Counted from the first letter of the stretch, positions 18,344 to 27,768 are shown. The stretch: DNA of 64,000 nucleotides from Mycobacterium sp. DL592 (GCF_011694515.1 NZ_CP050192.1:2787301-2851300); one strand, 5' to 3'. Numbers and translations are program-made. The notes: generated by a model from the letters alone, not told the origin.

Positions 18344-20050
18344 GTGACCGCCACCCGTCATGACACTGTGCCCGCCGGACTGCCCGTCGCTGATTCCGAG
18401 GTGGATCTGCTCGTCATCGGGTCGGGCACCGGGCTGGCGGCCGCCCTGGCCGCCCACGAGCGCGGGTTGTCTGTTCTCGTCGTCGAGAAGTCCTCCCACG
18501 TCGGTGGGTCAACGGCCCGATCCGGTGGCGCTCTGTGGCTTCCCGCCAGCCCGGTCATCGCAGAATGTGGCGGCGTCGACACCTCAGCGCGGGCGCAGAC
18601 CTACCTTGATGCGGTGGTCGCGGGCTCGGCCCCGCAGCAGCGCTCGGCCGCCTATGTGAAGAACCTGCCCGCGACCATCGCCATGCTGCGCCGCACCACA
18701 CCGATGAAGCTGTTCTGGGCCAAGGAGTACTCCGACTATCACCCCGAGGCACCGGGCGGATCCGCGGCAGGACGCACCTGCGAATGCCGTCCACTCAACA
18801 CCGCGATCCTCGGCGAATACTTGCCCGATCTTCGTCCGGGCATCATGGAGGCGAGCATCCCGATGCCGACCACCGGCGCGGACTACCGCTGGATGAACCT
18901 GGTGAGCCGGGTCCCCCGCAAGGGGCTGGCGACCATCGTCAAGCGGCTCGCGCAGGGCGTTGGCGGCCTGGCCCTCGGGAGGCGTTACGCCGCCGGTGGC
19001 CAGGCCCTGGCCGCCGCCCTGTTCGCCGGTGCGATTCGCGCCGGGGTCCCGATCTGGCTGCGCACCTCCCTGACCGAACTGATCACCGACGGCACCCGTG
19101 TGACCGGCGCCGTCGTCGAGCACCTGGGCAACACCGTGACCGTCACGGCCCGGCGAGGCGTCGTTCTGGCCGCCGGCGGCTTCGACCACAGCATGGACAT
19201 GCGCCGGAAGTTCCAGTCCGAATCCCTTGACCGCAATCTCAGCCTCGGCGCGGAATCCAACACCGGCGACGCCATCCGCATTGGGCAGGACGTCGGCGGC
19301 GACATCGCACTGATGGATCAAGCGTGGTGGTTTCCCGCCGTGGCCCCCCTGCCCGGTGCGGCACCCGCGGTCATGTTGGCCGAGCGGTCGCTGCCCGGCT
19401 CGTTCATCGTCGACCAGAACGGTCGCCGATTCGCCAACGAGTCTGCCGACTATATGAGCTTCGGCCAGCGCGTTCTGCAACTGGAAGCGGCCGGCACGCC
19501 GGTGGAGCGCATGTGGATCGTCTTCGACCAGCAGTACCGCAACAGTTACGTCTTTGCCGCCGAACTGTTCCCGCGCATGTCGATCCCGAAGGCGTGGTAT
19601 GACGCCGGAATCGCCGTTCGCGCTGACGATCTCAGTTCGCTGGCCGTCGCGATGGGGGTACCCGCGCACACCTTCTCGGCGACCGCGTCTCGCTTCAACG
19701 AGCATGCGTTCGCCGGTGCGGATCCCGACTTCGAACGGGGCCAAAGTGCATACGACCGCTATTACGGCGATCCCACGGTCACGCCGAATCCGAACCTGCG
19801 GCCGCTGGTGAAGGGGCCGTTCTACGCGGTGCAGATGGTGCTCAGCGACCTCGGTACCTGTGGTGGTCTGCGGGCCGATGACCGCGCCCGGGTGCTTCGC
19901 GAGGACGGCACCGTCATCGACGGGCTGTACGCGATCGGCAACACAGCGGCCAACGCATTCGGCAACACCTATCCCGGTGCGGGTGCGACTATCGCCCAAG
20001 GGCTGGTGTACGGCTACATCGCCGCCCAAGACGCGGCCGACGGGGTGTAG
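18344..20050 (+). CDS. kstD: 3-ketosteroid delta-1-dehydrogenase
   Basis: FAD enzyme introducing the C1-C2 double bond in ring A of 3-ketosteroids. The 568-residue protein has the FAD motif GSGTGLAAALAAHERG, the GGSTARSGGALWLP segment, LAAGGFDHSMDMR, and the C-terminal NTYPGAGATIAQGLVYGYIAA. Length matches mycobacterial KstD (about 563). GTG 18344 is chosen because it starts just before the flavin domain; the open frame extends into the kshA promoter region. It pairs with the divergent kshA: 9-alpha-hydroxylation plus 1-dehydrogenation gives the unstable 9-hydroxy-1,4-diene. Substrate preference among steroid ketones cannot be read. Confidence 0.9.
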   Translation: MTATRHDTVPAGLPVADSEVDLLVIGSGTGLAAALAAHERGLSVLVVEKSSHVGGSTARSGGALWLPASPVIAECGGVDTSARAQTYLDAVVAGSAPQQRSAAYVKNLPATIAMLRRTTPMKLFWAKEYSDYHPEAPGGSAAGRTCECRPLNTAILGEYLPDLRPGIMEASIPMPTTGADYRWMNLVSRVPRKGLATIVKRLAQGVGGLALGRRYAAGGQALAAALFAGAIRAGVPIWLRTSLTELITDGTRVTGAVVEHLGNTVTVTARRGVVLAAGGFDHSMDMRRKFQSESLDRNLSLGAESNTGDAIRIGQDVGGDIALMDQAWWFPAVAPLPGAAPAVMLAERSLPGSFIVDQNGRRFANESADYMSFGQRVLQLEAAGTPVERMWIVFDQQYRNSYVFAAELFPRMSIPKAWYDAGIAVRADDLSSLAVAMGVPAHTFSATASRFNEHAFAGADPDFERGQSAYDRYYGDPTVTPNPNLRPLVKGPFYAVQMVLSDLGTCGGLRADDRARVLREDGTVIDGLYAIGNTAANAFGNTYPGAGATIAQGLVYGYIAAQDAADGV

Positions 20051-20075
20051 CGGCGGCGGCACCTCACCGACGACA

Positions 20076-20741
20076 TCAGGCGCCGTCTTCGGCGTCGGCC
20101 TTTCGCTCGATCTCATACCAATAGGCGGGATCCGGCCACGGAATCTTCGCTCCCTCACCAACCTTCGGGAACGTGGCTTCCGCCTCGTCGAGGTCTTTGA
20201 TCAACCTCAGAGTGAGTTCTCGCTCGGATGCGTAGTAGCGCTCTGCCCATTCCAGTGCGATCTTGGCGTACGCCCAGGACGGATCGGCGGCGGCCCATCG
20301 TGCTTCCTTGGACGCATCGCGTTGCATGCCGTCGATGTAGGCGATGTGATCGTGAAGCATCTGCTTGAGCGATGCCGGATCGCTCAAATGCCCCAACGTC
20401 ACTCGCAGGATCGCGGGGTGCTTGAGCGACGGCGACTCGACCGGAGCCTCCCTGGCCCACCGGGTCACCGATTCCATCCCCCTCTGGGTGATCTTGTAGA
20501 GGCGACGGTTGCGGGTGCCGGTGTCGTCCACTCGCGAGGTGAGCAGGCCCATCTTCTCGAGTTTCTTGAGCTCGGAATAGATCTGGCTGAAGGCTGGGCT
20601 GCCGTAGTAGTAACGCATGCTCCAGTCGATCCACTTCCGGATGTCGTAACCGGACAGTTCCGTTTCGTAGGACAACATCCCGAGCAGTGCCCAGCCCGTC
20701 GCGGACAGCGACGGTTGGGCGTCAGGCTCTGGTTCGGTCAC
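20076..20741 (-). CDS. PadR-family transcriptional regulator
   Basis: A 221-residue regulator with an N-terminal winged helix (WALLGMLSYETELSGYDIRKWIDWSMRYYYGSPAFSQIYSELKKLEKMGLL, with SRVDDTGTRNRRLYKIT as wing). The C-terminal helical dimerisation domain is of the Vir-like PadR class (AYIDGMQRD ... WAERYYASERELTLRLIKDLDEAEATF). It starts with GTG at 20741 and is convergent with kstD. PadR proteins often respond to aromatic or phenolic ligands, so it may sense a steroid-ring intermediate. No clear operator was found nearby. Confidence 0.88.
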   Translation of the reverse strand: MTEPEPDAQPSLSATGWALLGMLSYETELSGYDIRKWIDWSMRYYYGSPAFSQIYSELKKLEKMGLLTSRVDDTGTRNRRLYKITQRGMESVTRWAREAPVESPSLKHPAILRVTLGHLSDPASLKQMLHDHIAYIDGMQRDASKEARWAAADPSWAYAKIALEWAERYYASERELTLRLIKDLDEAEATFPKVGEGAKIPWPDPAYWYEIERKADAEDGA

Positions 20742-20829
20742 GTCGTCAGGGTATCAACCCAGGTCACAGGTTCGGGCGAACGACCGCTGGCCGGGGGCCG
20801 AGGTACACCGCGGTGCTCACCACGACAAT

Positions 20830-22266
20830 TCACCCCTTGGCCGCGGCCCGGCCGGCCCGCCGGCCGTAGAAGCTCCCGTCGCCCAGCGAGACGCCACTGG
20901 CGTAGCCCCAGGCCGCCAGTCCGGCCGCTGCCCGCCCGGCCGCGAACAGCCCGGGGATCGGTTCGCCGTTGACGTGCAGTACCTCGGCGTCCAGCGTGGT
21001 GAGCAGACCACCGAGGGTGAAGCCACCGGTGTGCCCACGCAGGTCGAGCGCCCCGATCGGCGACCCGATCGGCCGCAGCCACTGAGACTTCTTGAACAGC
21101 AACGGATCTTCGCCGCGTTCGGCTCCCGCGTTGTAGGCCGCCACGGTCGCCTGCAGCGACCCGGGCGCCAAGCCGATCTCGGCCTCCAGTTCGGCGACGG
21201 TCTCACACACCCAGGTGGGCGGGGTCTTGAAGAACGGCGTGGACGATGTCGAGGCCATCGCCTCCTCGTGGGCTTGGGCATCGAAGACGAGGTAGACCGT
21301 GTCGTCCTGGTGGTAGAGGCTCAGCTGGCCGATACGCCCGGGATAGGTGTCCTCGGCGACGTAGCGCTGGCCGCGGCCGTTGACCAGGATGCCGCGTGCC
21401 ACCAGTTGCGGTTCGGCGAAGAAGGCCACCTCGGTGGCGTCCATGTGCGCGAGGTCGGCCCCCAGCGCCTGCGCCATCCGGATCGACTGCCCGTCATGCT
21501 CTTCCACCGAAGCGGCGGGCTTGCCGGCGATGCGTGGGGCGTACTGGGCGATCATCGCGTCGTTGTAGGCGAAACTGCCTGTCGCCAGGACTACTCCGCG
21601 CCGCGCGTGGACCCGCACCGGGTTGCCGTACTGGCGGGCCGACACCCCGATCACCCGCCCGTCGGGGGCGGTCAGGAGCTCGTGTGCGCGTACGTCGTAG
21701 ACCGAGCGCACACCGAGTGCGGTGGCGGTGTCGACCAGTGGCTTCATCAGCATGTAGCCACCGCCCTTCTCGCCGGTGACCTTTCCGGTCATCTGCGGCA
21801 CGTGGCCGCGCGGCGCCGGTGTGGCGATGGTGTTGAACGGGTAGGCGTTCTCCCCGCCGGTGTACATCAGGCCCTGGTCACCTGGCGGCTCCCAGCCGGG
21901 CTCACCCCAGAACTCCGGCTTGAACGGCACCCCGCAGTCGACCAGCCAGTCGAAGTGCTCGAGGCTGCCGTCACAGTAGTCGGCGATGCGGGCTTCGTCG
22001 GCGCCCGGACCCATCGCGGCACACAGGAAGGTCCGCATGGCCTCCACGGAATCATCGAAGCCACAAGCCTTCTGGATCGCCGTCCCGCCACCGAGGTAGA
22101 CGAATCCGCCCGCCAGTGCGGCCGCTCCGCCCCAGCCGCCGGCTCGTTCGAGCACTAGGACGTCCGCCCCGGCCCGGGCGGCTTCGATGGCCGCGGAGAC
22201 TCCGGCGATGCCGTAGCCGGCGATCACCACGTCGGCCTCGTAGTCCCACTGCCCGGTTGCGCTCAC
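20830..22266 (-). CDS. KstD-like FAD-binding dehydrogenase
   Basis: FAD-dependent dehydrogenase of the fumarate reductase/KstD superfamily, 478 residues. It has GYGIAGVSAAIEAARAGADVLVLER at the N-terminus, GGAAALAGGFVYLGGG, LATGSFAYND, and a C-terminal PGLFAAGRAAAGLAAWGYASG. It is shorter than true KstD and lacks the typical KstD C-terminus, so another ene-type oxidation of a ring ketone is likely. It starts with GTG after AAGGAA. Immediately upstream is a kshA remnant, which suggests the gene was once part of a second kshA-dehydrogenase operon. Confidence 0.85.
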   Translation of the reverse strand: MSATGQWDYEADVVIAGYGIAGVSAAIEAARAGADVLVLERAGGWGGAAALAGGFVYLGGGTAIQKACGFDDSVEAMRTFLCAAMGPGADEARIADYCDGSLEHFDWLVDCGVPFKPEFWGEPGWEPPGDQGLMYTGGENAYPFNTIATPAPRGHVPQMTGKVTGEKGGGYMLMKPLVDTATALGVRSVYDVRAHELLTAPDGRVIGVSARQYGNPVRVHARRGVVLATGSFAYNDAMIAQYAPRIAGKPAASVEEHDGQSIRMAQALGADLAHMDATEVAFFAEPQLVARGILVNGRGQRYVAEDTYPGRIGQLSLYHQDDTVYLVFDAQAHEEAMASTSSTPFFKTPPTWVCETVAELEAEIGLAPGSLQATVAAYNAGAERGEDPLLFKKSQWLRPIGSPIGALDLRGHTGGFTLGGLLTTLDAEVLHVNGEPIPGLFAAGRAAAGLAAWGYASGVSLGDGSFYGRRAGRAAAKG

Positions 22267-22281
22267 GTGTCGGTTCCTTTC

Positions 22282-22402
22282 TCAGGCCTGTGCGGCGTCG
22301 GCCAGGTTCTCGGCGGCCTCGGTCTCCCAGATCGCCGACGTAGAACAGTTCGTACCAGCGCCGTAATTGATACACCGGCCCGTCGTCCCGGTGAGCGGAC
22401 AC
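22282..22402 (-). pseudogene. kshA remnant (3' end only)
   Basis: The minus strand encodes DGPVYQLRRWYELFYVGD, nearly identical to DGPVYQLRRWYEQFYVDV near the end of the intact kshA at 17064-18203. A few bases later, in a different frame, it reads AIWETEAAENLADAAQA and a stop, resembling the KshA C-terminal tail (WMKEVEANLA). The 20-odd codons normally between these parts are missing and the frame is broken. This is a degraded second kshA, lying just ahead of the KstD-like gene. Confidence 0.8.
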
Positions 22403-22411
22403 ACCGAGGGT

Positions 22412-22464
22412 GCGAATTCAGCGCGCTCGTCGCCGGTCAGCGGTGACAAGCGCGCCGAATTCGC
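22412..22464 (-). terminator. Large hairpin downstream of the nitroreductase-family gene
   Basis: Two 24-base arms (22412-22435 and 22441-22464) flank a 5-base loop, six bases after the stop of the minus-strand gene at 22470. Read as minus-strand RNA, only one position is mismatched and two are G-U pairs; read as plus-strand RNA, two are mismatched. This asymmetry suggests selection for minus-strand transcripts. There is no U-run, which is common for mycobacterial hairpin terminators. Confidence 0.7.
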
Positions 22465-22469
22465 CCGGC

Positions 22470-22898
22470 TCAGGCTCGCTGCAGCTCGAACAGCGGGATG
22501 ACCCGGCTGGTGTTGGCCTGGTAGTCGCCGAACGTCGGAGCCATCTCGACGATCTTCGGGTAGGTCGCGTCACGCTCGTCGGCGGGCAGCTCGCGGGCTA
22601 CGACGTCGTAGGCCTCGGTGCCGACCTCGATGTGCGCGCGGGGGTTGGCCCGCAGGTTGTACACCCACGCGGGGTTGGTGTCCGCCCCGGCCTTGGAGCC
22701 GACGATGATCATCTTGTCGTCGATGGTCAGGTAGGCCAGCGGGCTGAGCCGGGGCTCACCCGACTTGGCCCCGGTGCTGGTCAGCAGCAGCAGGGTGGCG
22801 CCGGCGAACGGTCCGCCGACCACGCCCTTGTTGGCGCGGAACTCCTCGATGATGGGTTGGTTGAAGGCGTCCAGGGCAGCTTTAGATGTGTCGGTCAT
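22470..22898 (-). CDS. Deazaflavin (F420)-dependent nitroreductase family protein
   Basis: A 142-residue split-barrel protein of the Ddn/FDOR-B type. It has the typical start AFNQPIIEEFRANKGVVGGPFAGATLLLLTSTGAKSGEPRLSPLAYL, followed by WVYNLRANPRAHIEVG and a late RVIPLFEL. Members use cofactor F420 to reduce quinones, nitro compounds and enones. The ATG at 22898 is 11 bases from the aspS stop, so it is probably read from the aspS transcript. The longer open frame to 23240 is antisense-like sequence over aspS and is rejected. Confidence 0.88.
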   Translation of the reverse strand: MTDTSKAALDAFNQPIIEEFRANKGVVGGPFAGATLLLLTSTGAKSGEPRLSPLAYLTIDDKMIIVGSKAGADTNPAWVYNLRANPRAHIEVGTEAYDVVARELPADERDATYPKIVEMAPTFGDYQANTSRVIPLFELQRA

Positions 22899-22909
22899 GT
22901 GACCTGAAG

Positions 22910-24685
22910 CTACTCCGGCTTGGCGTCTATTCCGGATTCCTTGCGCTGCTGGGCGGTGATCGGCGCGGGCGCATCGGTCAGCGGGTCGACGCCGCCGCCG
23001 GACTTGGGGAACGCGATCACGTCGCGGATCGAGTCCGCACCGAAGAGCAGTGCGGTGATGCGGTCCCAGCCGAACGCGATACCGCCGTGCGGGGGCGCCC
23101 CGAAGGTGAAGGCGTCCAACAGGAATCCGAACTTCTCCTGGGCTTCGGCGTTGTCGATACCCATCACCGAGAACACCTTTTCCTGGACGTCGCGGCGATG
23201 GATACGGATCGAGCCACCGCCGATCTCGTGGCCGTTGCACACGATGTCGTAGGCGTCGGCGAGGACCGCGCCGGGATCGGTATCCACCGAGTCCGCGTAC
23301 TGCGCCTTAGGCGAGGTGAACGCATGGTGCACCGCCGTCCACGCCCCCGAGCCGACGGCGACGTCACCGGCGGCGGTCGCGTCGCCCGCCGGTTCGAACA
23401 GCGGCGGGTCGACGATCCAGGTGAACGCCCAGGCGGCCGGGTCGATCATGTCCAGGCGCCGGGCGATCTCGCCGCGGGCGGCACCGAGCAGCGCCCGCGA
23501 GGTCTTGACGGGACCGGCGGCGAAGAACACACAGTCACCGGGTGCGGCGCCGACATGGGCGGCCAGCCCGGCGCGTTCGGCGTCGGAGAGGTTCTTGGCC
23601 ACCGGGCCGGAAAGTTCGCCGTCCTCACCGACCAGCACGTAGGCCAGCCCCTTGGCGCCGCGCTGCTTGGCCCACTCCTGCCAGCCGTCGAGGGTGCGCC
23701 GCGGCTGCGAGGCGCCACCGGGCATCACCACCGCGCCGACGTAGGGCGCCTGGAACACCCGGAACGGGGTGTCGGCGAAGTAGTCGGTGCATTCGACGAG
23801 TTCGAGTCCGAACCGCAGATCGGGCTTGTCGGAACCGAATCGGCGCATCGCGTCGGCGTAGGTCATCCGTGGGATGGGCCGCGGCACGCCGTAGCCGATC
23901 AACGCCCACAGGGCGGCGAGGATCTCTTCGGCCACCGCGATGATGTCGTCGGAGTCGACGAAGCTCATCTCCATGTCGAGCTGGGTGAACTCGGGTTGGC
24001 GGTCGGCGCGGAAGTCTTCGTCGCGGTAGCAGCGGGCGATCTGGTAGTAGCGCTCCATGCCCGCCACCATCAGTAGCTGCTTGAACAGCTGTGGGCTCTG
24101 CGGCAGTGCGTAGAAGGAGCCGGGCTGTAGCCGGGCGGGCACCAGGAAGTCGCGTGCCCCTTCCGGGGTGGACCGGGTCAGCGTGGGGGTTTCGATCTCG
24201 ACGAAATCGTGGGCGGCGAGCACCGAACGGGCGGCTGCGTTGGCCTTCGACCGCAACCGGATCGCGGCACCGGGGCCGCCGTCGCGGCGCATGTCGAGGT
24301 AGCGGTACTTCAGCCGGGCTTCCTCGCCGGCGGGCTCGTCGAGCTGGAAGGGCAGCGGTGCGCTCTCCCCCAGCACGGTCAGCGCGGTGGCGTTGACCTC
24401 GATCTCGCCGGTGGCGATCTCGGCGTTGGCGTTGCCTTCGGGACGGATCTCGACCACACCCTCGACGGCGACGCAGAACTCTGCGCGCAGCCGGTGCGCC
24501 TGGGCCAGCACTTGACCTTCCTCCAAGGCGTCGCGGAACACCACCTGCGTGACGCCGGACGAGTCACGCAGGTCGATGAAGATCACCCCGCCGTGGTCAC
24601 GGCGGCGCGCGACCCAGCCGGCCAGAGTGACCGTCTGTCCGGCGTCGGTGGCCCGCAACGAACCCGCGGCATGACTGCGCAGCAC
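22910..24685 (-). CDS. aspS: Aspartyl-tRNA synthetase
   Basis: Class II aminoacyl-tRNA synthetase that charges tRNA-Asp (and, in this bacterial type, often tRNA-Asn). The 591-residue protein has the N-terminal OB fold ([28 protein letters not shown]), motif 2 with [26 protein letters not shown], the bacterial GAD insertion in the middle, and motif 3 in [16 protein letters not shown]. It starts with GTG at 24685. Length and motifs are normal. It anchors the conserved mycobacterial backbone of the window. Confidence 0.97.
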   Translation of the reverse strand: MLRSHAAGSLRATDAGQTVTLAGWVARRRDHGGVIFIDLRDSSGVTQVVFRDALEEGQVLAQAHRLRAEFCVAVEGVVEIRPEGNANAEIATGEIEVNATALTVLGESAPLPFQLDEPAGEEARLKYRYLDMRRDGGPGAAIRLRSKANAAARSVLAAHDFVEIETPTLTRSTPEGARDFLVPARLQPGSFYALPQSPQLFKQLLMVAGMERYYQIARCYRDEDFRADRQPEFTQLDMEMSFVDSDDIIAVAEEILAALWALIGYGVPRPIPRMTYADAMRRFGSDKPDLRFGLELVECTDYFADTPFRVFQAPYVGAVVMPGGASQPRRTLDGWQEWAKQRGAKGLAYVLVGEDGELSGPVAKNLSDAERAGLAAHVGAAPGDCVFFAAGPVKTSRALLGAARGEIARRLDMIDPAAWAFTWIVDPPLFEPAGDATAAGDVAVGSGAWTAVHHAFTSPKAQYADSVDTDPGAVLADAYDIVCNGHEIGGGSIRIHRRDVQEKVFSVMGIDNAEAQEKFGFLLDAFTFGAPPHGGIAFGWDRITALLFGADSIRDVIAFPKSGGGVDPLTDAPAPITAQQRKESGIDAKPE

Positions 24686-24794
24686 TGGCTGACTCCTGGA
24701 GATTGAGAAATGGGAAACCGGTTGATCAGTCTATGAGGTCGAGGGGACCGCACAGTCGAGGCCTCAGTGTATGGTCAGCGCGGAGGTGCGCCTG

Positions 24795-25292
24795 ATGACC
24801 ACGATGTATCCCTGTGAGCTCGTCGACCTGAGCTTCATCCAGAACGCCCCGTACCGGTTCTCCAACAGCGTCGACCTGGCGATCACGCCGGAGCAGGTGT
24901 TCGAGGTTCTCTCCGACGCCGAGTCGTGGCCGCAGTGGGCCAAGGTGATCACCAAGGTCACCTGGACCAGCCCGCAGCCCTACGGCGTCGGTACCACGCG
25001 GACCGTGGACATGCTCGGCGGCCTGGTCGGCGACGAGGAGTTCCTGGCCTGGGAGCCCTACAGCTATCTGGCGTTCCGGTTCAACACGGCCTCGAACAAA
25101 GCGATAGCCGCGTTCGCCGAGGAGTACCGCGTCGTGCCCACCGCGGGCGGCTGCCGGCTGACGTGGACGGTGGCGCAGAAGCCCAACGGCTCGGCCAAGT
25201 GGGGGCTGATCCTCGGTGGCCCGGTGATGAACCTGTCGTTCAAGTGGTTCCTGTCCAACCTGCGCCGCTACACCGACAAGCGGTACGTCTGA
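24795..25292 (+). CDS. SRPBCC (START-like) family protein
   Basis: A 165-residue protein with a polyketide-cyclase/START-like fold: FSNSVDLAITPEQVFEVLSDAESWPQWAKVITKVTWTS at the N-terminus, a central sheet, and a C-terminal helix (GPVMNLSFKWFLSNLRRYTDKRYV). The ATG at 24795 is chosen because GGAGGTG lies seven bases upstream; an earlier start at 24771 has none. It corresponds in position to Rv2574 of M. tuberculosis, between aspS and the metallopeptidase. Such proteins bind lipids or hydrophobic ligands; the ligand is unknown. Confidence 0.85.
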   Translation: MTTMYPCELVDLSFIQNAPYRFSNSVDLAITPEQVFEVLSDAESWPQWAKVITKVTWTSPQPYGVGTTRTVDMLGGLVGDEEFLAWEPYSYLAFRFNTASNKAIAAFAEEYRVVPTAGGCRLTWTVAQKPNGSAKWGLILGGPVMNLSFKWFLSNLRRYTDKRYV

Positions 25293-25293
25293 T

Positions 25294-26778
25294 TCAGTAC
25301 AGGCCTTCCCAGGCCTGACGACGAGCCGAGTCCGGGTCGTCGACGGTGATGTCGCGCCCCGAGCCGATGATGCGGGTGGCCCGCCGGGGCGTGTCGTAGC
25401 GCGGCCAGTCGTCCAGGCCCGGCCCGGTCGCGAAACCCAGCCAGGTGCGCTGCATCCGGCGACCGACCGAGGGCAGCACCCGGCGGCCCAATGGATGCAG
25501 CTTGCGGCCGATGAACGAGCCGTAGCTGTGCTGGATGTGCACGATCTCGCTGCCGTGGGTGGCGCCGAGCCCGATCGCCCGCAGATGCCAGGCCGCATGG
25601 TCGAACCGGTAGACGTGGGTGAGCGCGTGGGCGCTGTAGGCGTCGGCGAACGCCCATGTCGGCGCCCCGAACATGACATCGGAGCCGACCGCGATCAGCG
25701 CACTGCGGCGGGGATAGCCGGGATAGGCGGCCAGCACCCGGTCCCGCGCGCCTGGCGCGACCCGCTCGAAGTAGTCGTCGATCCCGGGCTGGCTGGTCGG
25801 CAGCATCGGCGGTTTGGACCAGGCGAACATCGACGCCTCGTGGGTGTTGGTGCCGACGATCAGCGGCACCGGGTTGCACTCGCCGCAGCGGGCGGCGTCG
25901 ATGGGATGGCGCGGCAGCAGGTCGGTTCCGAACGTCAGGCCGTAGGCCAGCGTCGGAGTCGATGCGGCGCTGCGGCGCTGGATCTCACCGGCCGCCCGGC
26001 GCAGCGCGCGCTGCGGTAATTCCTTCAGCTGCGCGGGGGTGGCGCCGACGAGGTCGAGGAACTCGTGTGCCCGGCGGGCCCTGGTCTCGCGGTCCGCGAT
26101 CAGGGGCAGCGCCGGGCTTTGGGCGATGGCGCGCGCGAACAGGCCGACCGCGGCCGGGCTGGCCAGCAACGCGAGTACCGACGTGGCGCCGGCCGACTCG
26201 CCGAAGATGGTGACGCACTGCGGATCTCCGCCGAACGCGGCGATGTTGTCGCGCACCCACTGCAGGGCGGCGATCTGGTCGCGCAGGCACAGGTTGTCGG
26301 CGAAACCCGCACCGAGGTCGCCGAGTTCGAAACCGCCGAACACCCCGAGCCGGTAGGTCACGTTGACCACGACGACGTGGCCGTTGGCGGCCAGCCGGGA
26401 GCCGTTGTAGAGCTGCAGTTGCCCGGCGCCATAGACGAACGCCCCGCCGGGAATCCACACCATGACCGGCAGCAGCGTGCCGGGCTCGCGCCGCGGCGAC
26501 CACACGGTGACCGTCAGACAGGCTTCGTCGCGGATCTTCGGATCGTCGCGGCCGCCACCGACGAACGAGCGGCCCTGGGGTGGAACCGGCCCGTGCTCGA
26601 CGGCGTCGCGCAGACCCGACCAGGGTGAGAGCGGTTCGGGTGCCTGGAACCGTCGATGGCCGACGGGCTGCTGGGCGTAGGCGACCCCGCGCCACACGCC
26701 GACCCCGCCCTCGGTGGTGCCGCGCAGCGCCCCCAATGAGGTATGAACCACGGTCGACGGATCCACGACGACGGCCAC
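25294..26778 (-). CDS. Type B carboxylesterase
   Basis: Serine esterase of the cholinesterase/carboxylesterase type B family. It has GVWRGVAYAQQPVGHRRFQAPEP near the N-terminus, the oxyanion loop WIPGGAFVYGAG, the nucleophile in FGESAGATS, an acid in the NTHEASMFAW region, and the histidine in HGSEIVHIQHSYG. From GTG 26778 it has 494 residues, normal for the family. The start is uncertain: the open frame continues to 27483 over the divergent metallopeptidase, which cannot be real. No signal peptide is evident. It may hydrolyse lipids or xenobiotic esters. Confidence 0.87.
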   Translation of the reverse strand: MAVVVDPSTVVHTSLGALRGTTEGGVGVWRGVAYAQQPVGHRRFQAPEPLSPWSGLRDAVEHGPVPPQGRSFVGGGRDDPKIRDEACLTVTVWSPRREPGTLLPVMVWIPGGAFVYGAGQLQLYNGSRLAANGHVVVVNVTYRLGVFGGFELGDLGAGFADNLCLRDQIAALQWVRDNIAAFGGDPQCVTIFGESAGATSVLALLASPAAVGLFARAIAQSPALPLIADRETRARRAHEFLDLVGATPAQLKELPQRALRRAAGEIQRRSAASTPTLAYGLTFGTDLLPRHPIDAARCGECNPVPLIVGTNTHEASMFAWSKPPMLPTSQPGIDDYFERVAPGARDRVLAAYPGYPRRSALIAVGSDVMFGAPTWAFADAYSAHALTHVYRFDHAAWHLRAIGLGATHGSEIVHIQHSYGSFIGRKLHPLGRRVLPSVGRRMQRTWLGFATGPGLDDWPRYDTPRRATRIIGSGRDITVDDPDSARRQAWEGLY

Positions 26779-26850
26779 CAGTGAATCGTAGTGTGGCAAG
26801 CTGAACGCGGCTGGTTGCCAGCCTGAACGGTCAATCTTCAAGGAGCGGTG

Positions 26851-27738
26851 ATGACCTTCAACGAAGGTATGCAGATCGACACGAGCACCACCTCCACCGG
26901 TGGTGGCGGCGGTGGCGGTCGCGGCATCGCGATCGGCGGCGGCGTCGGCGGTCTGGTCATCGTGCTGCTGGCACTGTTCCTCGGGGTCGACCCCGGCCAG
27001 GTGGTCGGCCAGCAGCAGGCGTTGCCGCCCGGCGCCGATCAGTCGTCGGCCTACGACCTGAGCAAGTGCAAGACGGGAGCGGACGCCAACAAGTACGTCG
27101 AGTGCCGCGTGGTCGCCACCGGCAACTCCGTCGACGGGGTGTGGGAGCAGCTGCTGCGCGGGTACAGCCGCCCGAAGATGAAGCTGTTCAAGGGTTCGGT
27201 GCAGACCGGGTGCGGTCCGGCCACCAGCGACGTCGGCCCGTTCTACTGCCCGGTCGACCGCACCGCATATTTCGACACCGACTTCTTCCAGGTGCTCAAG
27301 ACCCAGTTCGGTTCCAGCGGTGGGCCGTTGGCCCAGGAGTACGTCGTGGCGCATGAGTACGGCCACCATGTGCAGAACCTGCTCGGTGTGCTCGGCAAGG
27401 CTCAGCAGGGCGCCCAGGGCGCGACCGGCAACGGGGTGCGCACCGAACTGCAGGCCGACTGCTATGCCGGGGTGTGGGCGCACTACGCCGCGATCACCAA
27501 GCAGCCCGGAACCGACGTGACGTATCTGGAACCGTTGAGCGACAAGGATATTGCTGACGCTCTGTCAGCGGCCGCCTCGGTCGGCGACGACCGCATCCAG
27601 AAGCAGGCCACCGGCCGGGTCAACCCCGAGCAGTGGACGCACGGTTCGTCTGCCGAGCGCCAGAAGTGGTTCACCGTCGGCTACCAGACGGGTGACCCCA
27701 ACCAGTGCGACACGTTCAAGGCCCGCGATCTCGGGTAA
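26851..27738 (+). CDS. Neutral zinc metallopeptidase, YpfJ/KPN_02809 family (Rv2575-like)
   Basis: Membrane-anchored protease of 295 residues. After MTFNEGMQIDTSTTSTGG comes a glycine run and one transmembrane segment (IAIGGGVGGLVIVLLALFLG). The domain outside carries the zinc motif HEYGHH in EYVVAHEYGHHVQNLLG and a downstream ELQADCYAGVWA with the third ligand glutamate. AAGGAG lies five bases before ATG 26851, which fixes the start over the GTG at 26848. Length matches Rv2575 (293 residues). Its physiological substrate is not known. Confidence 0.92.
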   Translation: MTFNEGMQIDTSTTSTGGGGGGGRGIAIGGGVGGLVIVLLALFLGVDPGQVVGQQQALPPGADQSSAYDLSKCKTGADANKYVECRVVATGNSVDGVWEQLLRGYSRPKMKLFKGSVQTGCGPATSDVGPFYCPVDRTAYFDTDFFQVLKTQFGSSGGPLAQEYVVAHEYGHHVQNLLGVLGKAQQGAQGATGNGVRTELQADCYAGVWAHYAAITKQPGTDVTYLEPLSDKDIADALSAAASVGDDRIQKQATGRVNPEQWTHGSSAERQKWFTVGYQTGDPNQCDTFKARDLG

Positions 27739-27749
27739 CGGCGGGCGGG

Positions 27750-27768
27750 AGCGCGCTAGATGCGCGCT
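27750..27768. terminator. Short hairpin between convergent genes
   Basis: AGCGCGC and GCGCGCT pair perfectly around a 5-base loop. The hairpin lies 12 bases after the metallopeptidase stop and overlaps the stop codon of the convergent thioesterase, so it could end transcription from either side. No T-run is present. Confidence 0.5.

Noticed and set aside
18331..18344. AACGTT before kstD as a possible KstR site
   Set aside because: The KstR consensus needs AAC and GTT separated by two bases with flanking T and A; here they are adjacent.
18584..20161. A 525-codon antisense frame over kstD
   Set aside because: Low-complexity Gly/Arg/Asp-rich translation without motifs, as expected for a shadow frame in high-GC DNA.
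22886..24076. A 396-codon plus-strand frame over aspS
   Set aside because: It is the antisense frame of aspS and shows no family blocks.
24686..24794. A T-box or other leader RNA before aspS
   Set aside because: No T-box sequence or extended structured leader is visible; the gap is short and shared with a divergent gene.
25294..27483. A 729-codon minus-strand open frame over the metallopeptidase
   Set aside because: Only the carboxylesterase part to about 26778 has family motifs; the rest is antisense to the clearly real zinc peptidase.
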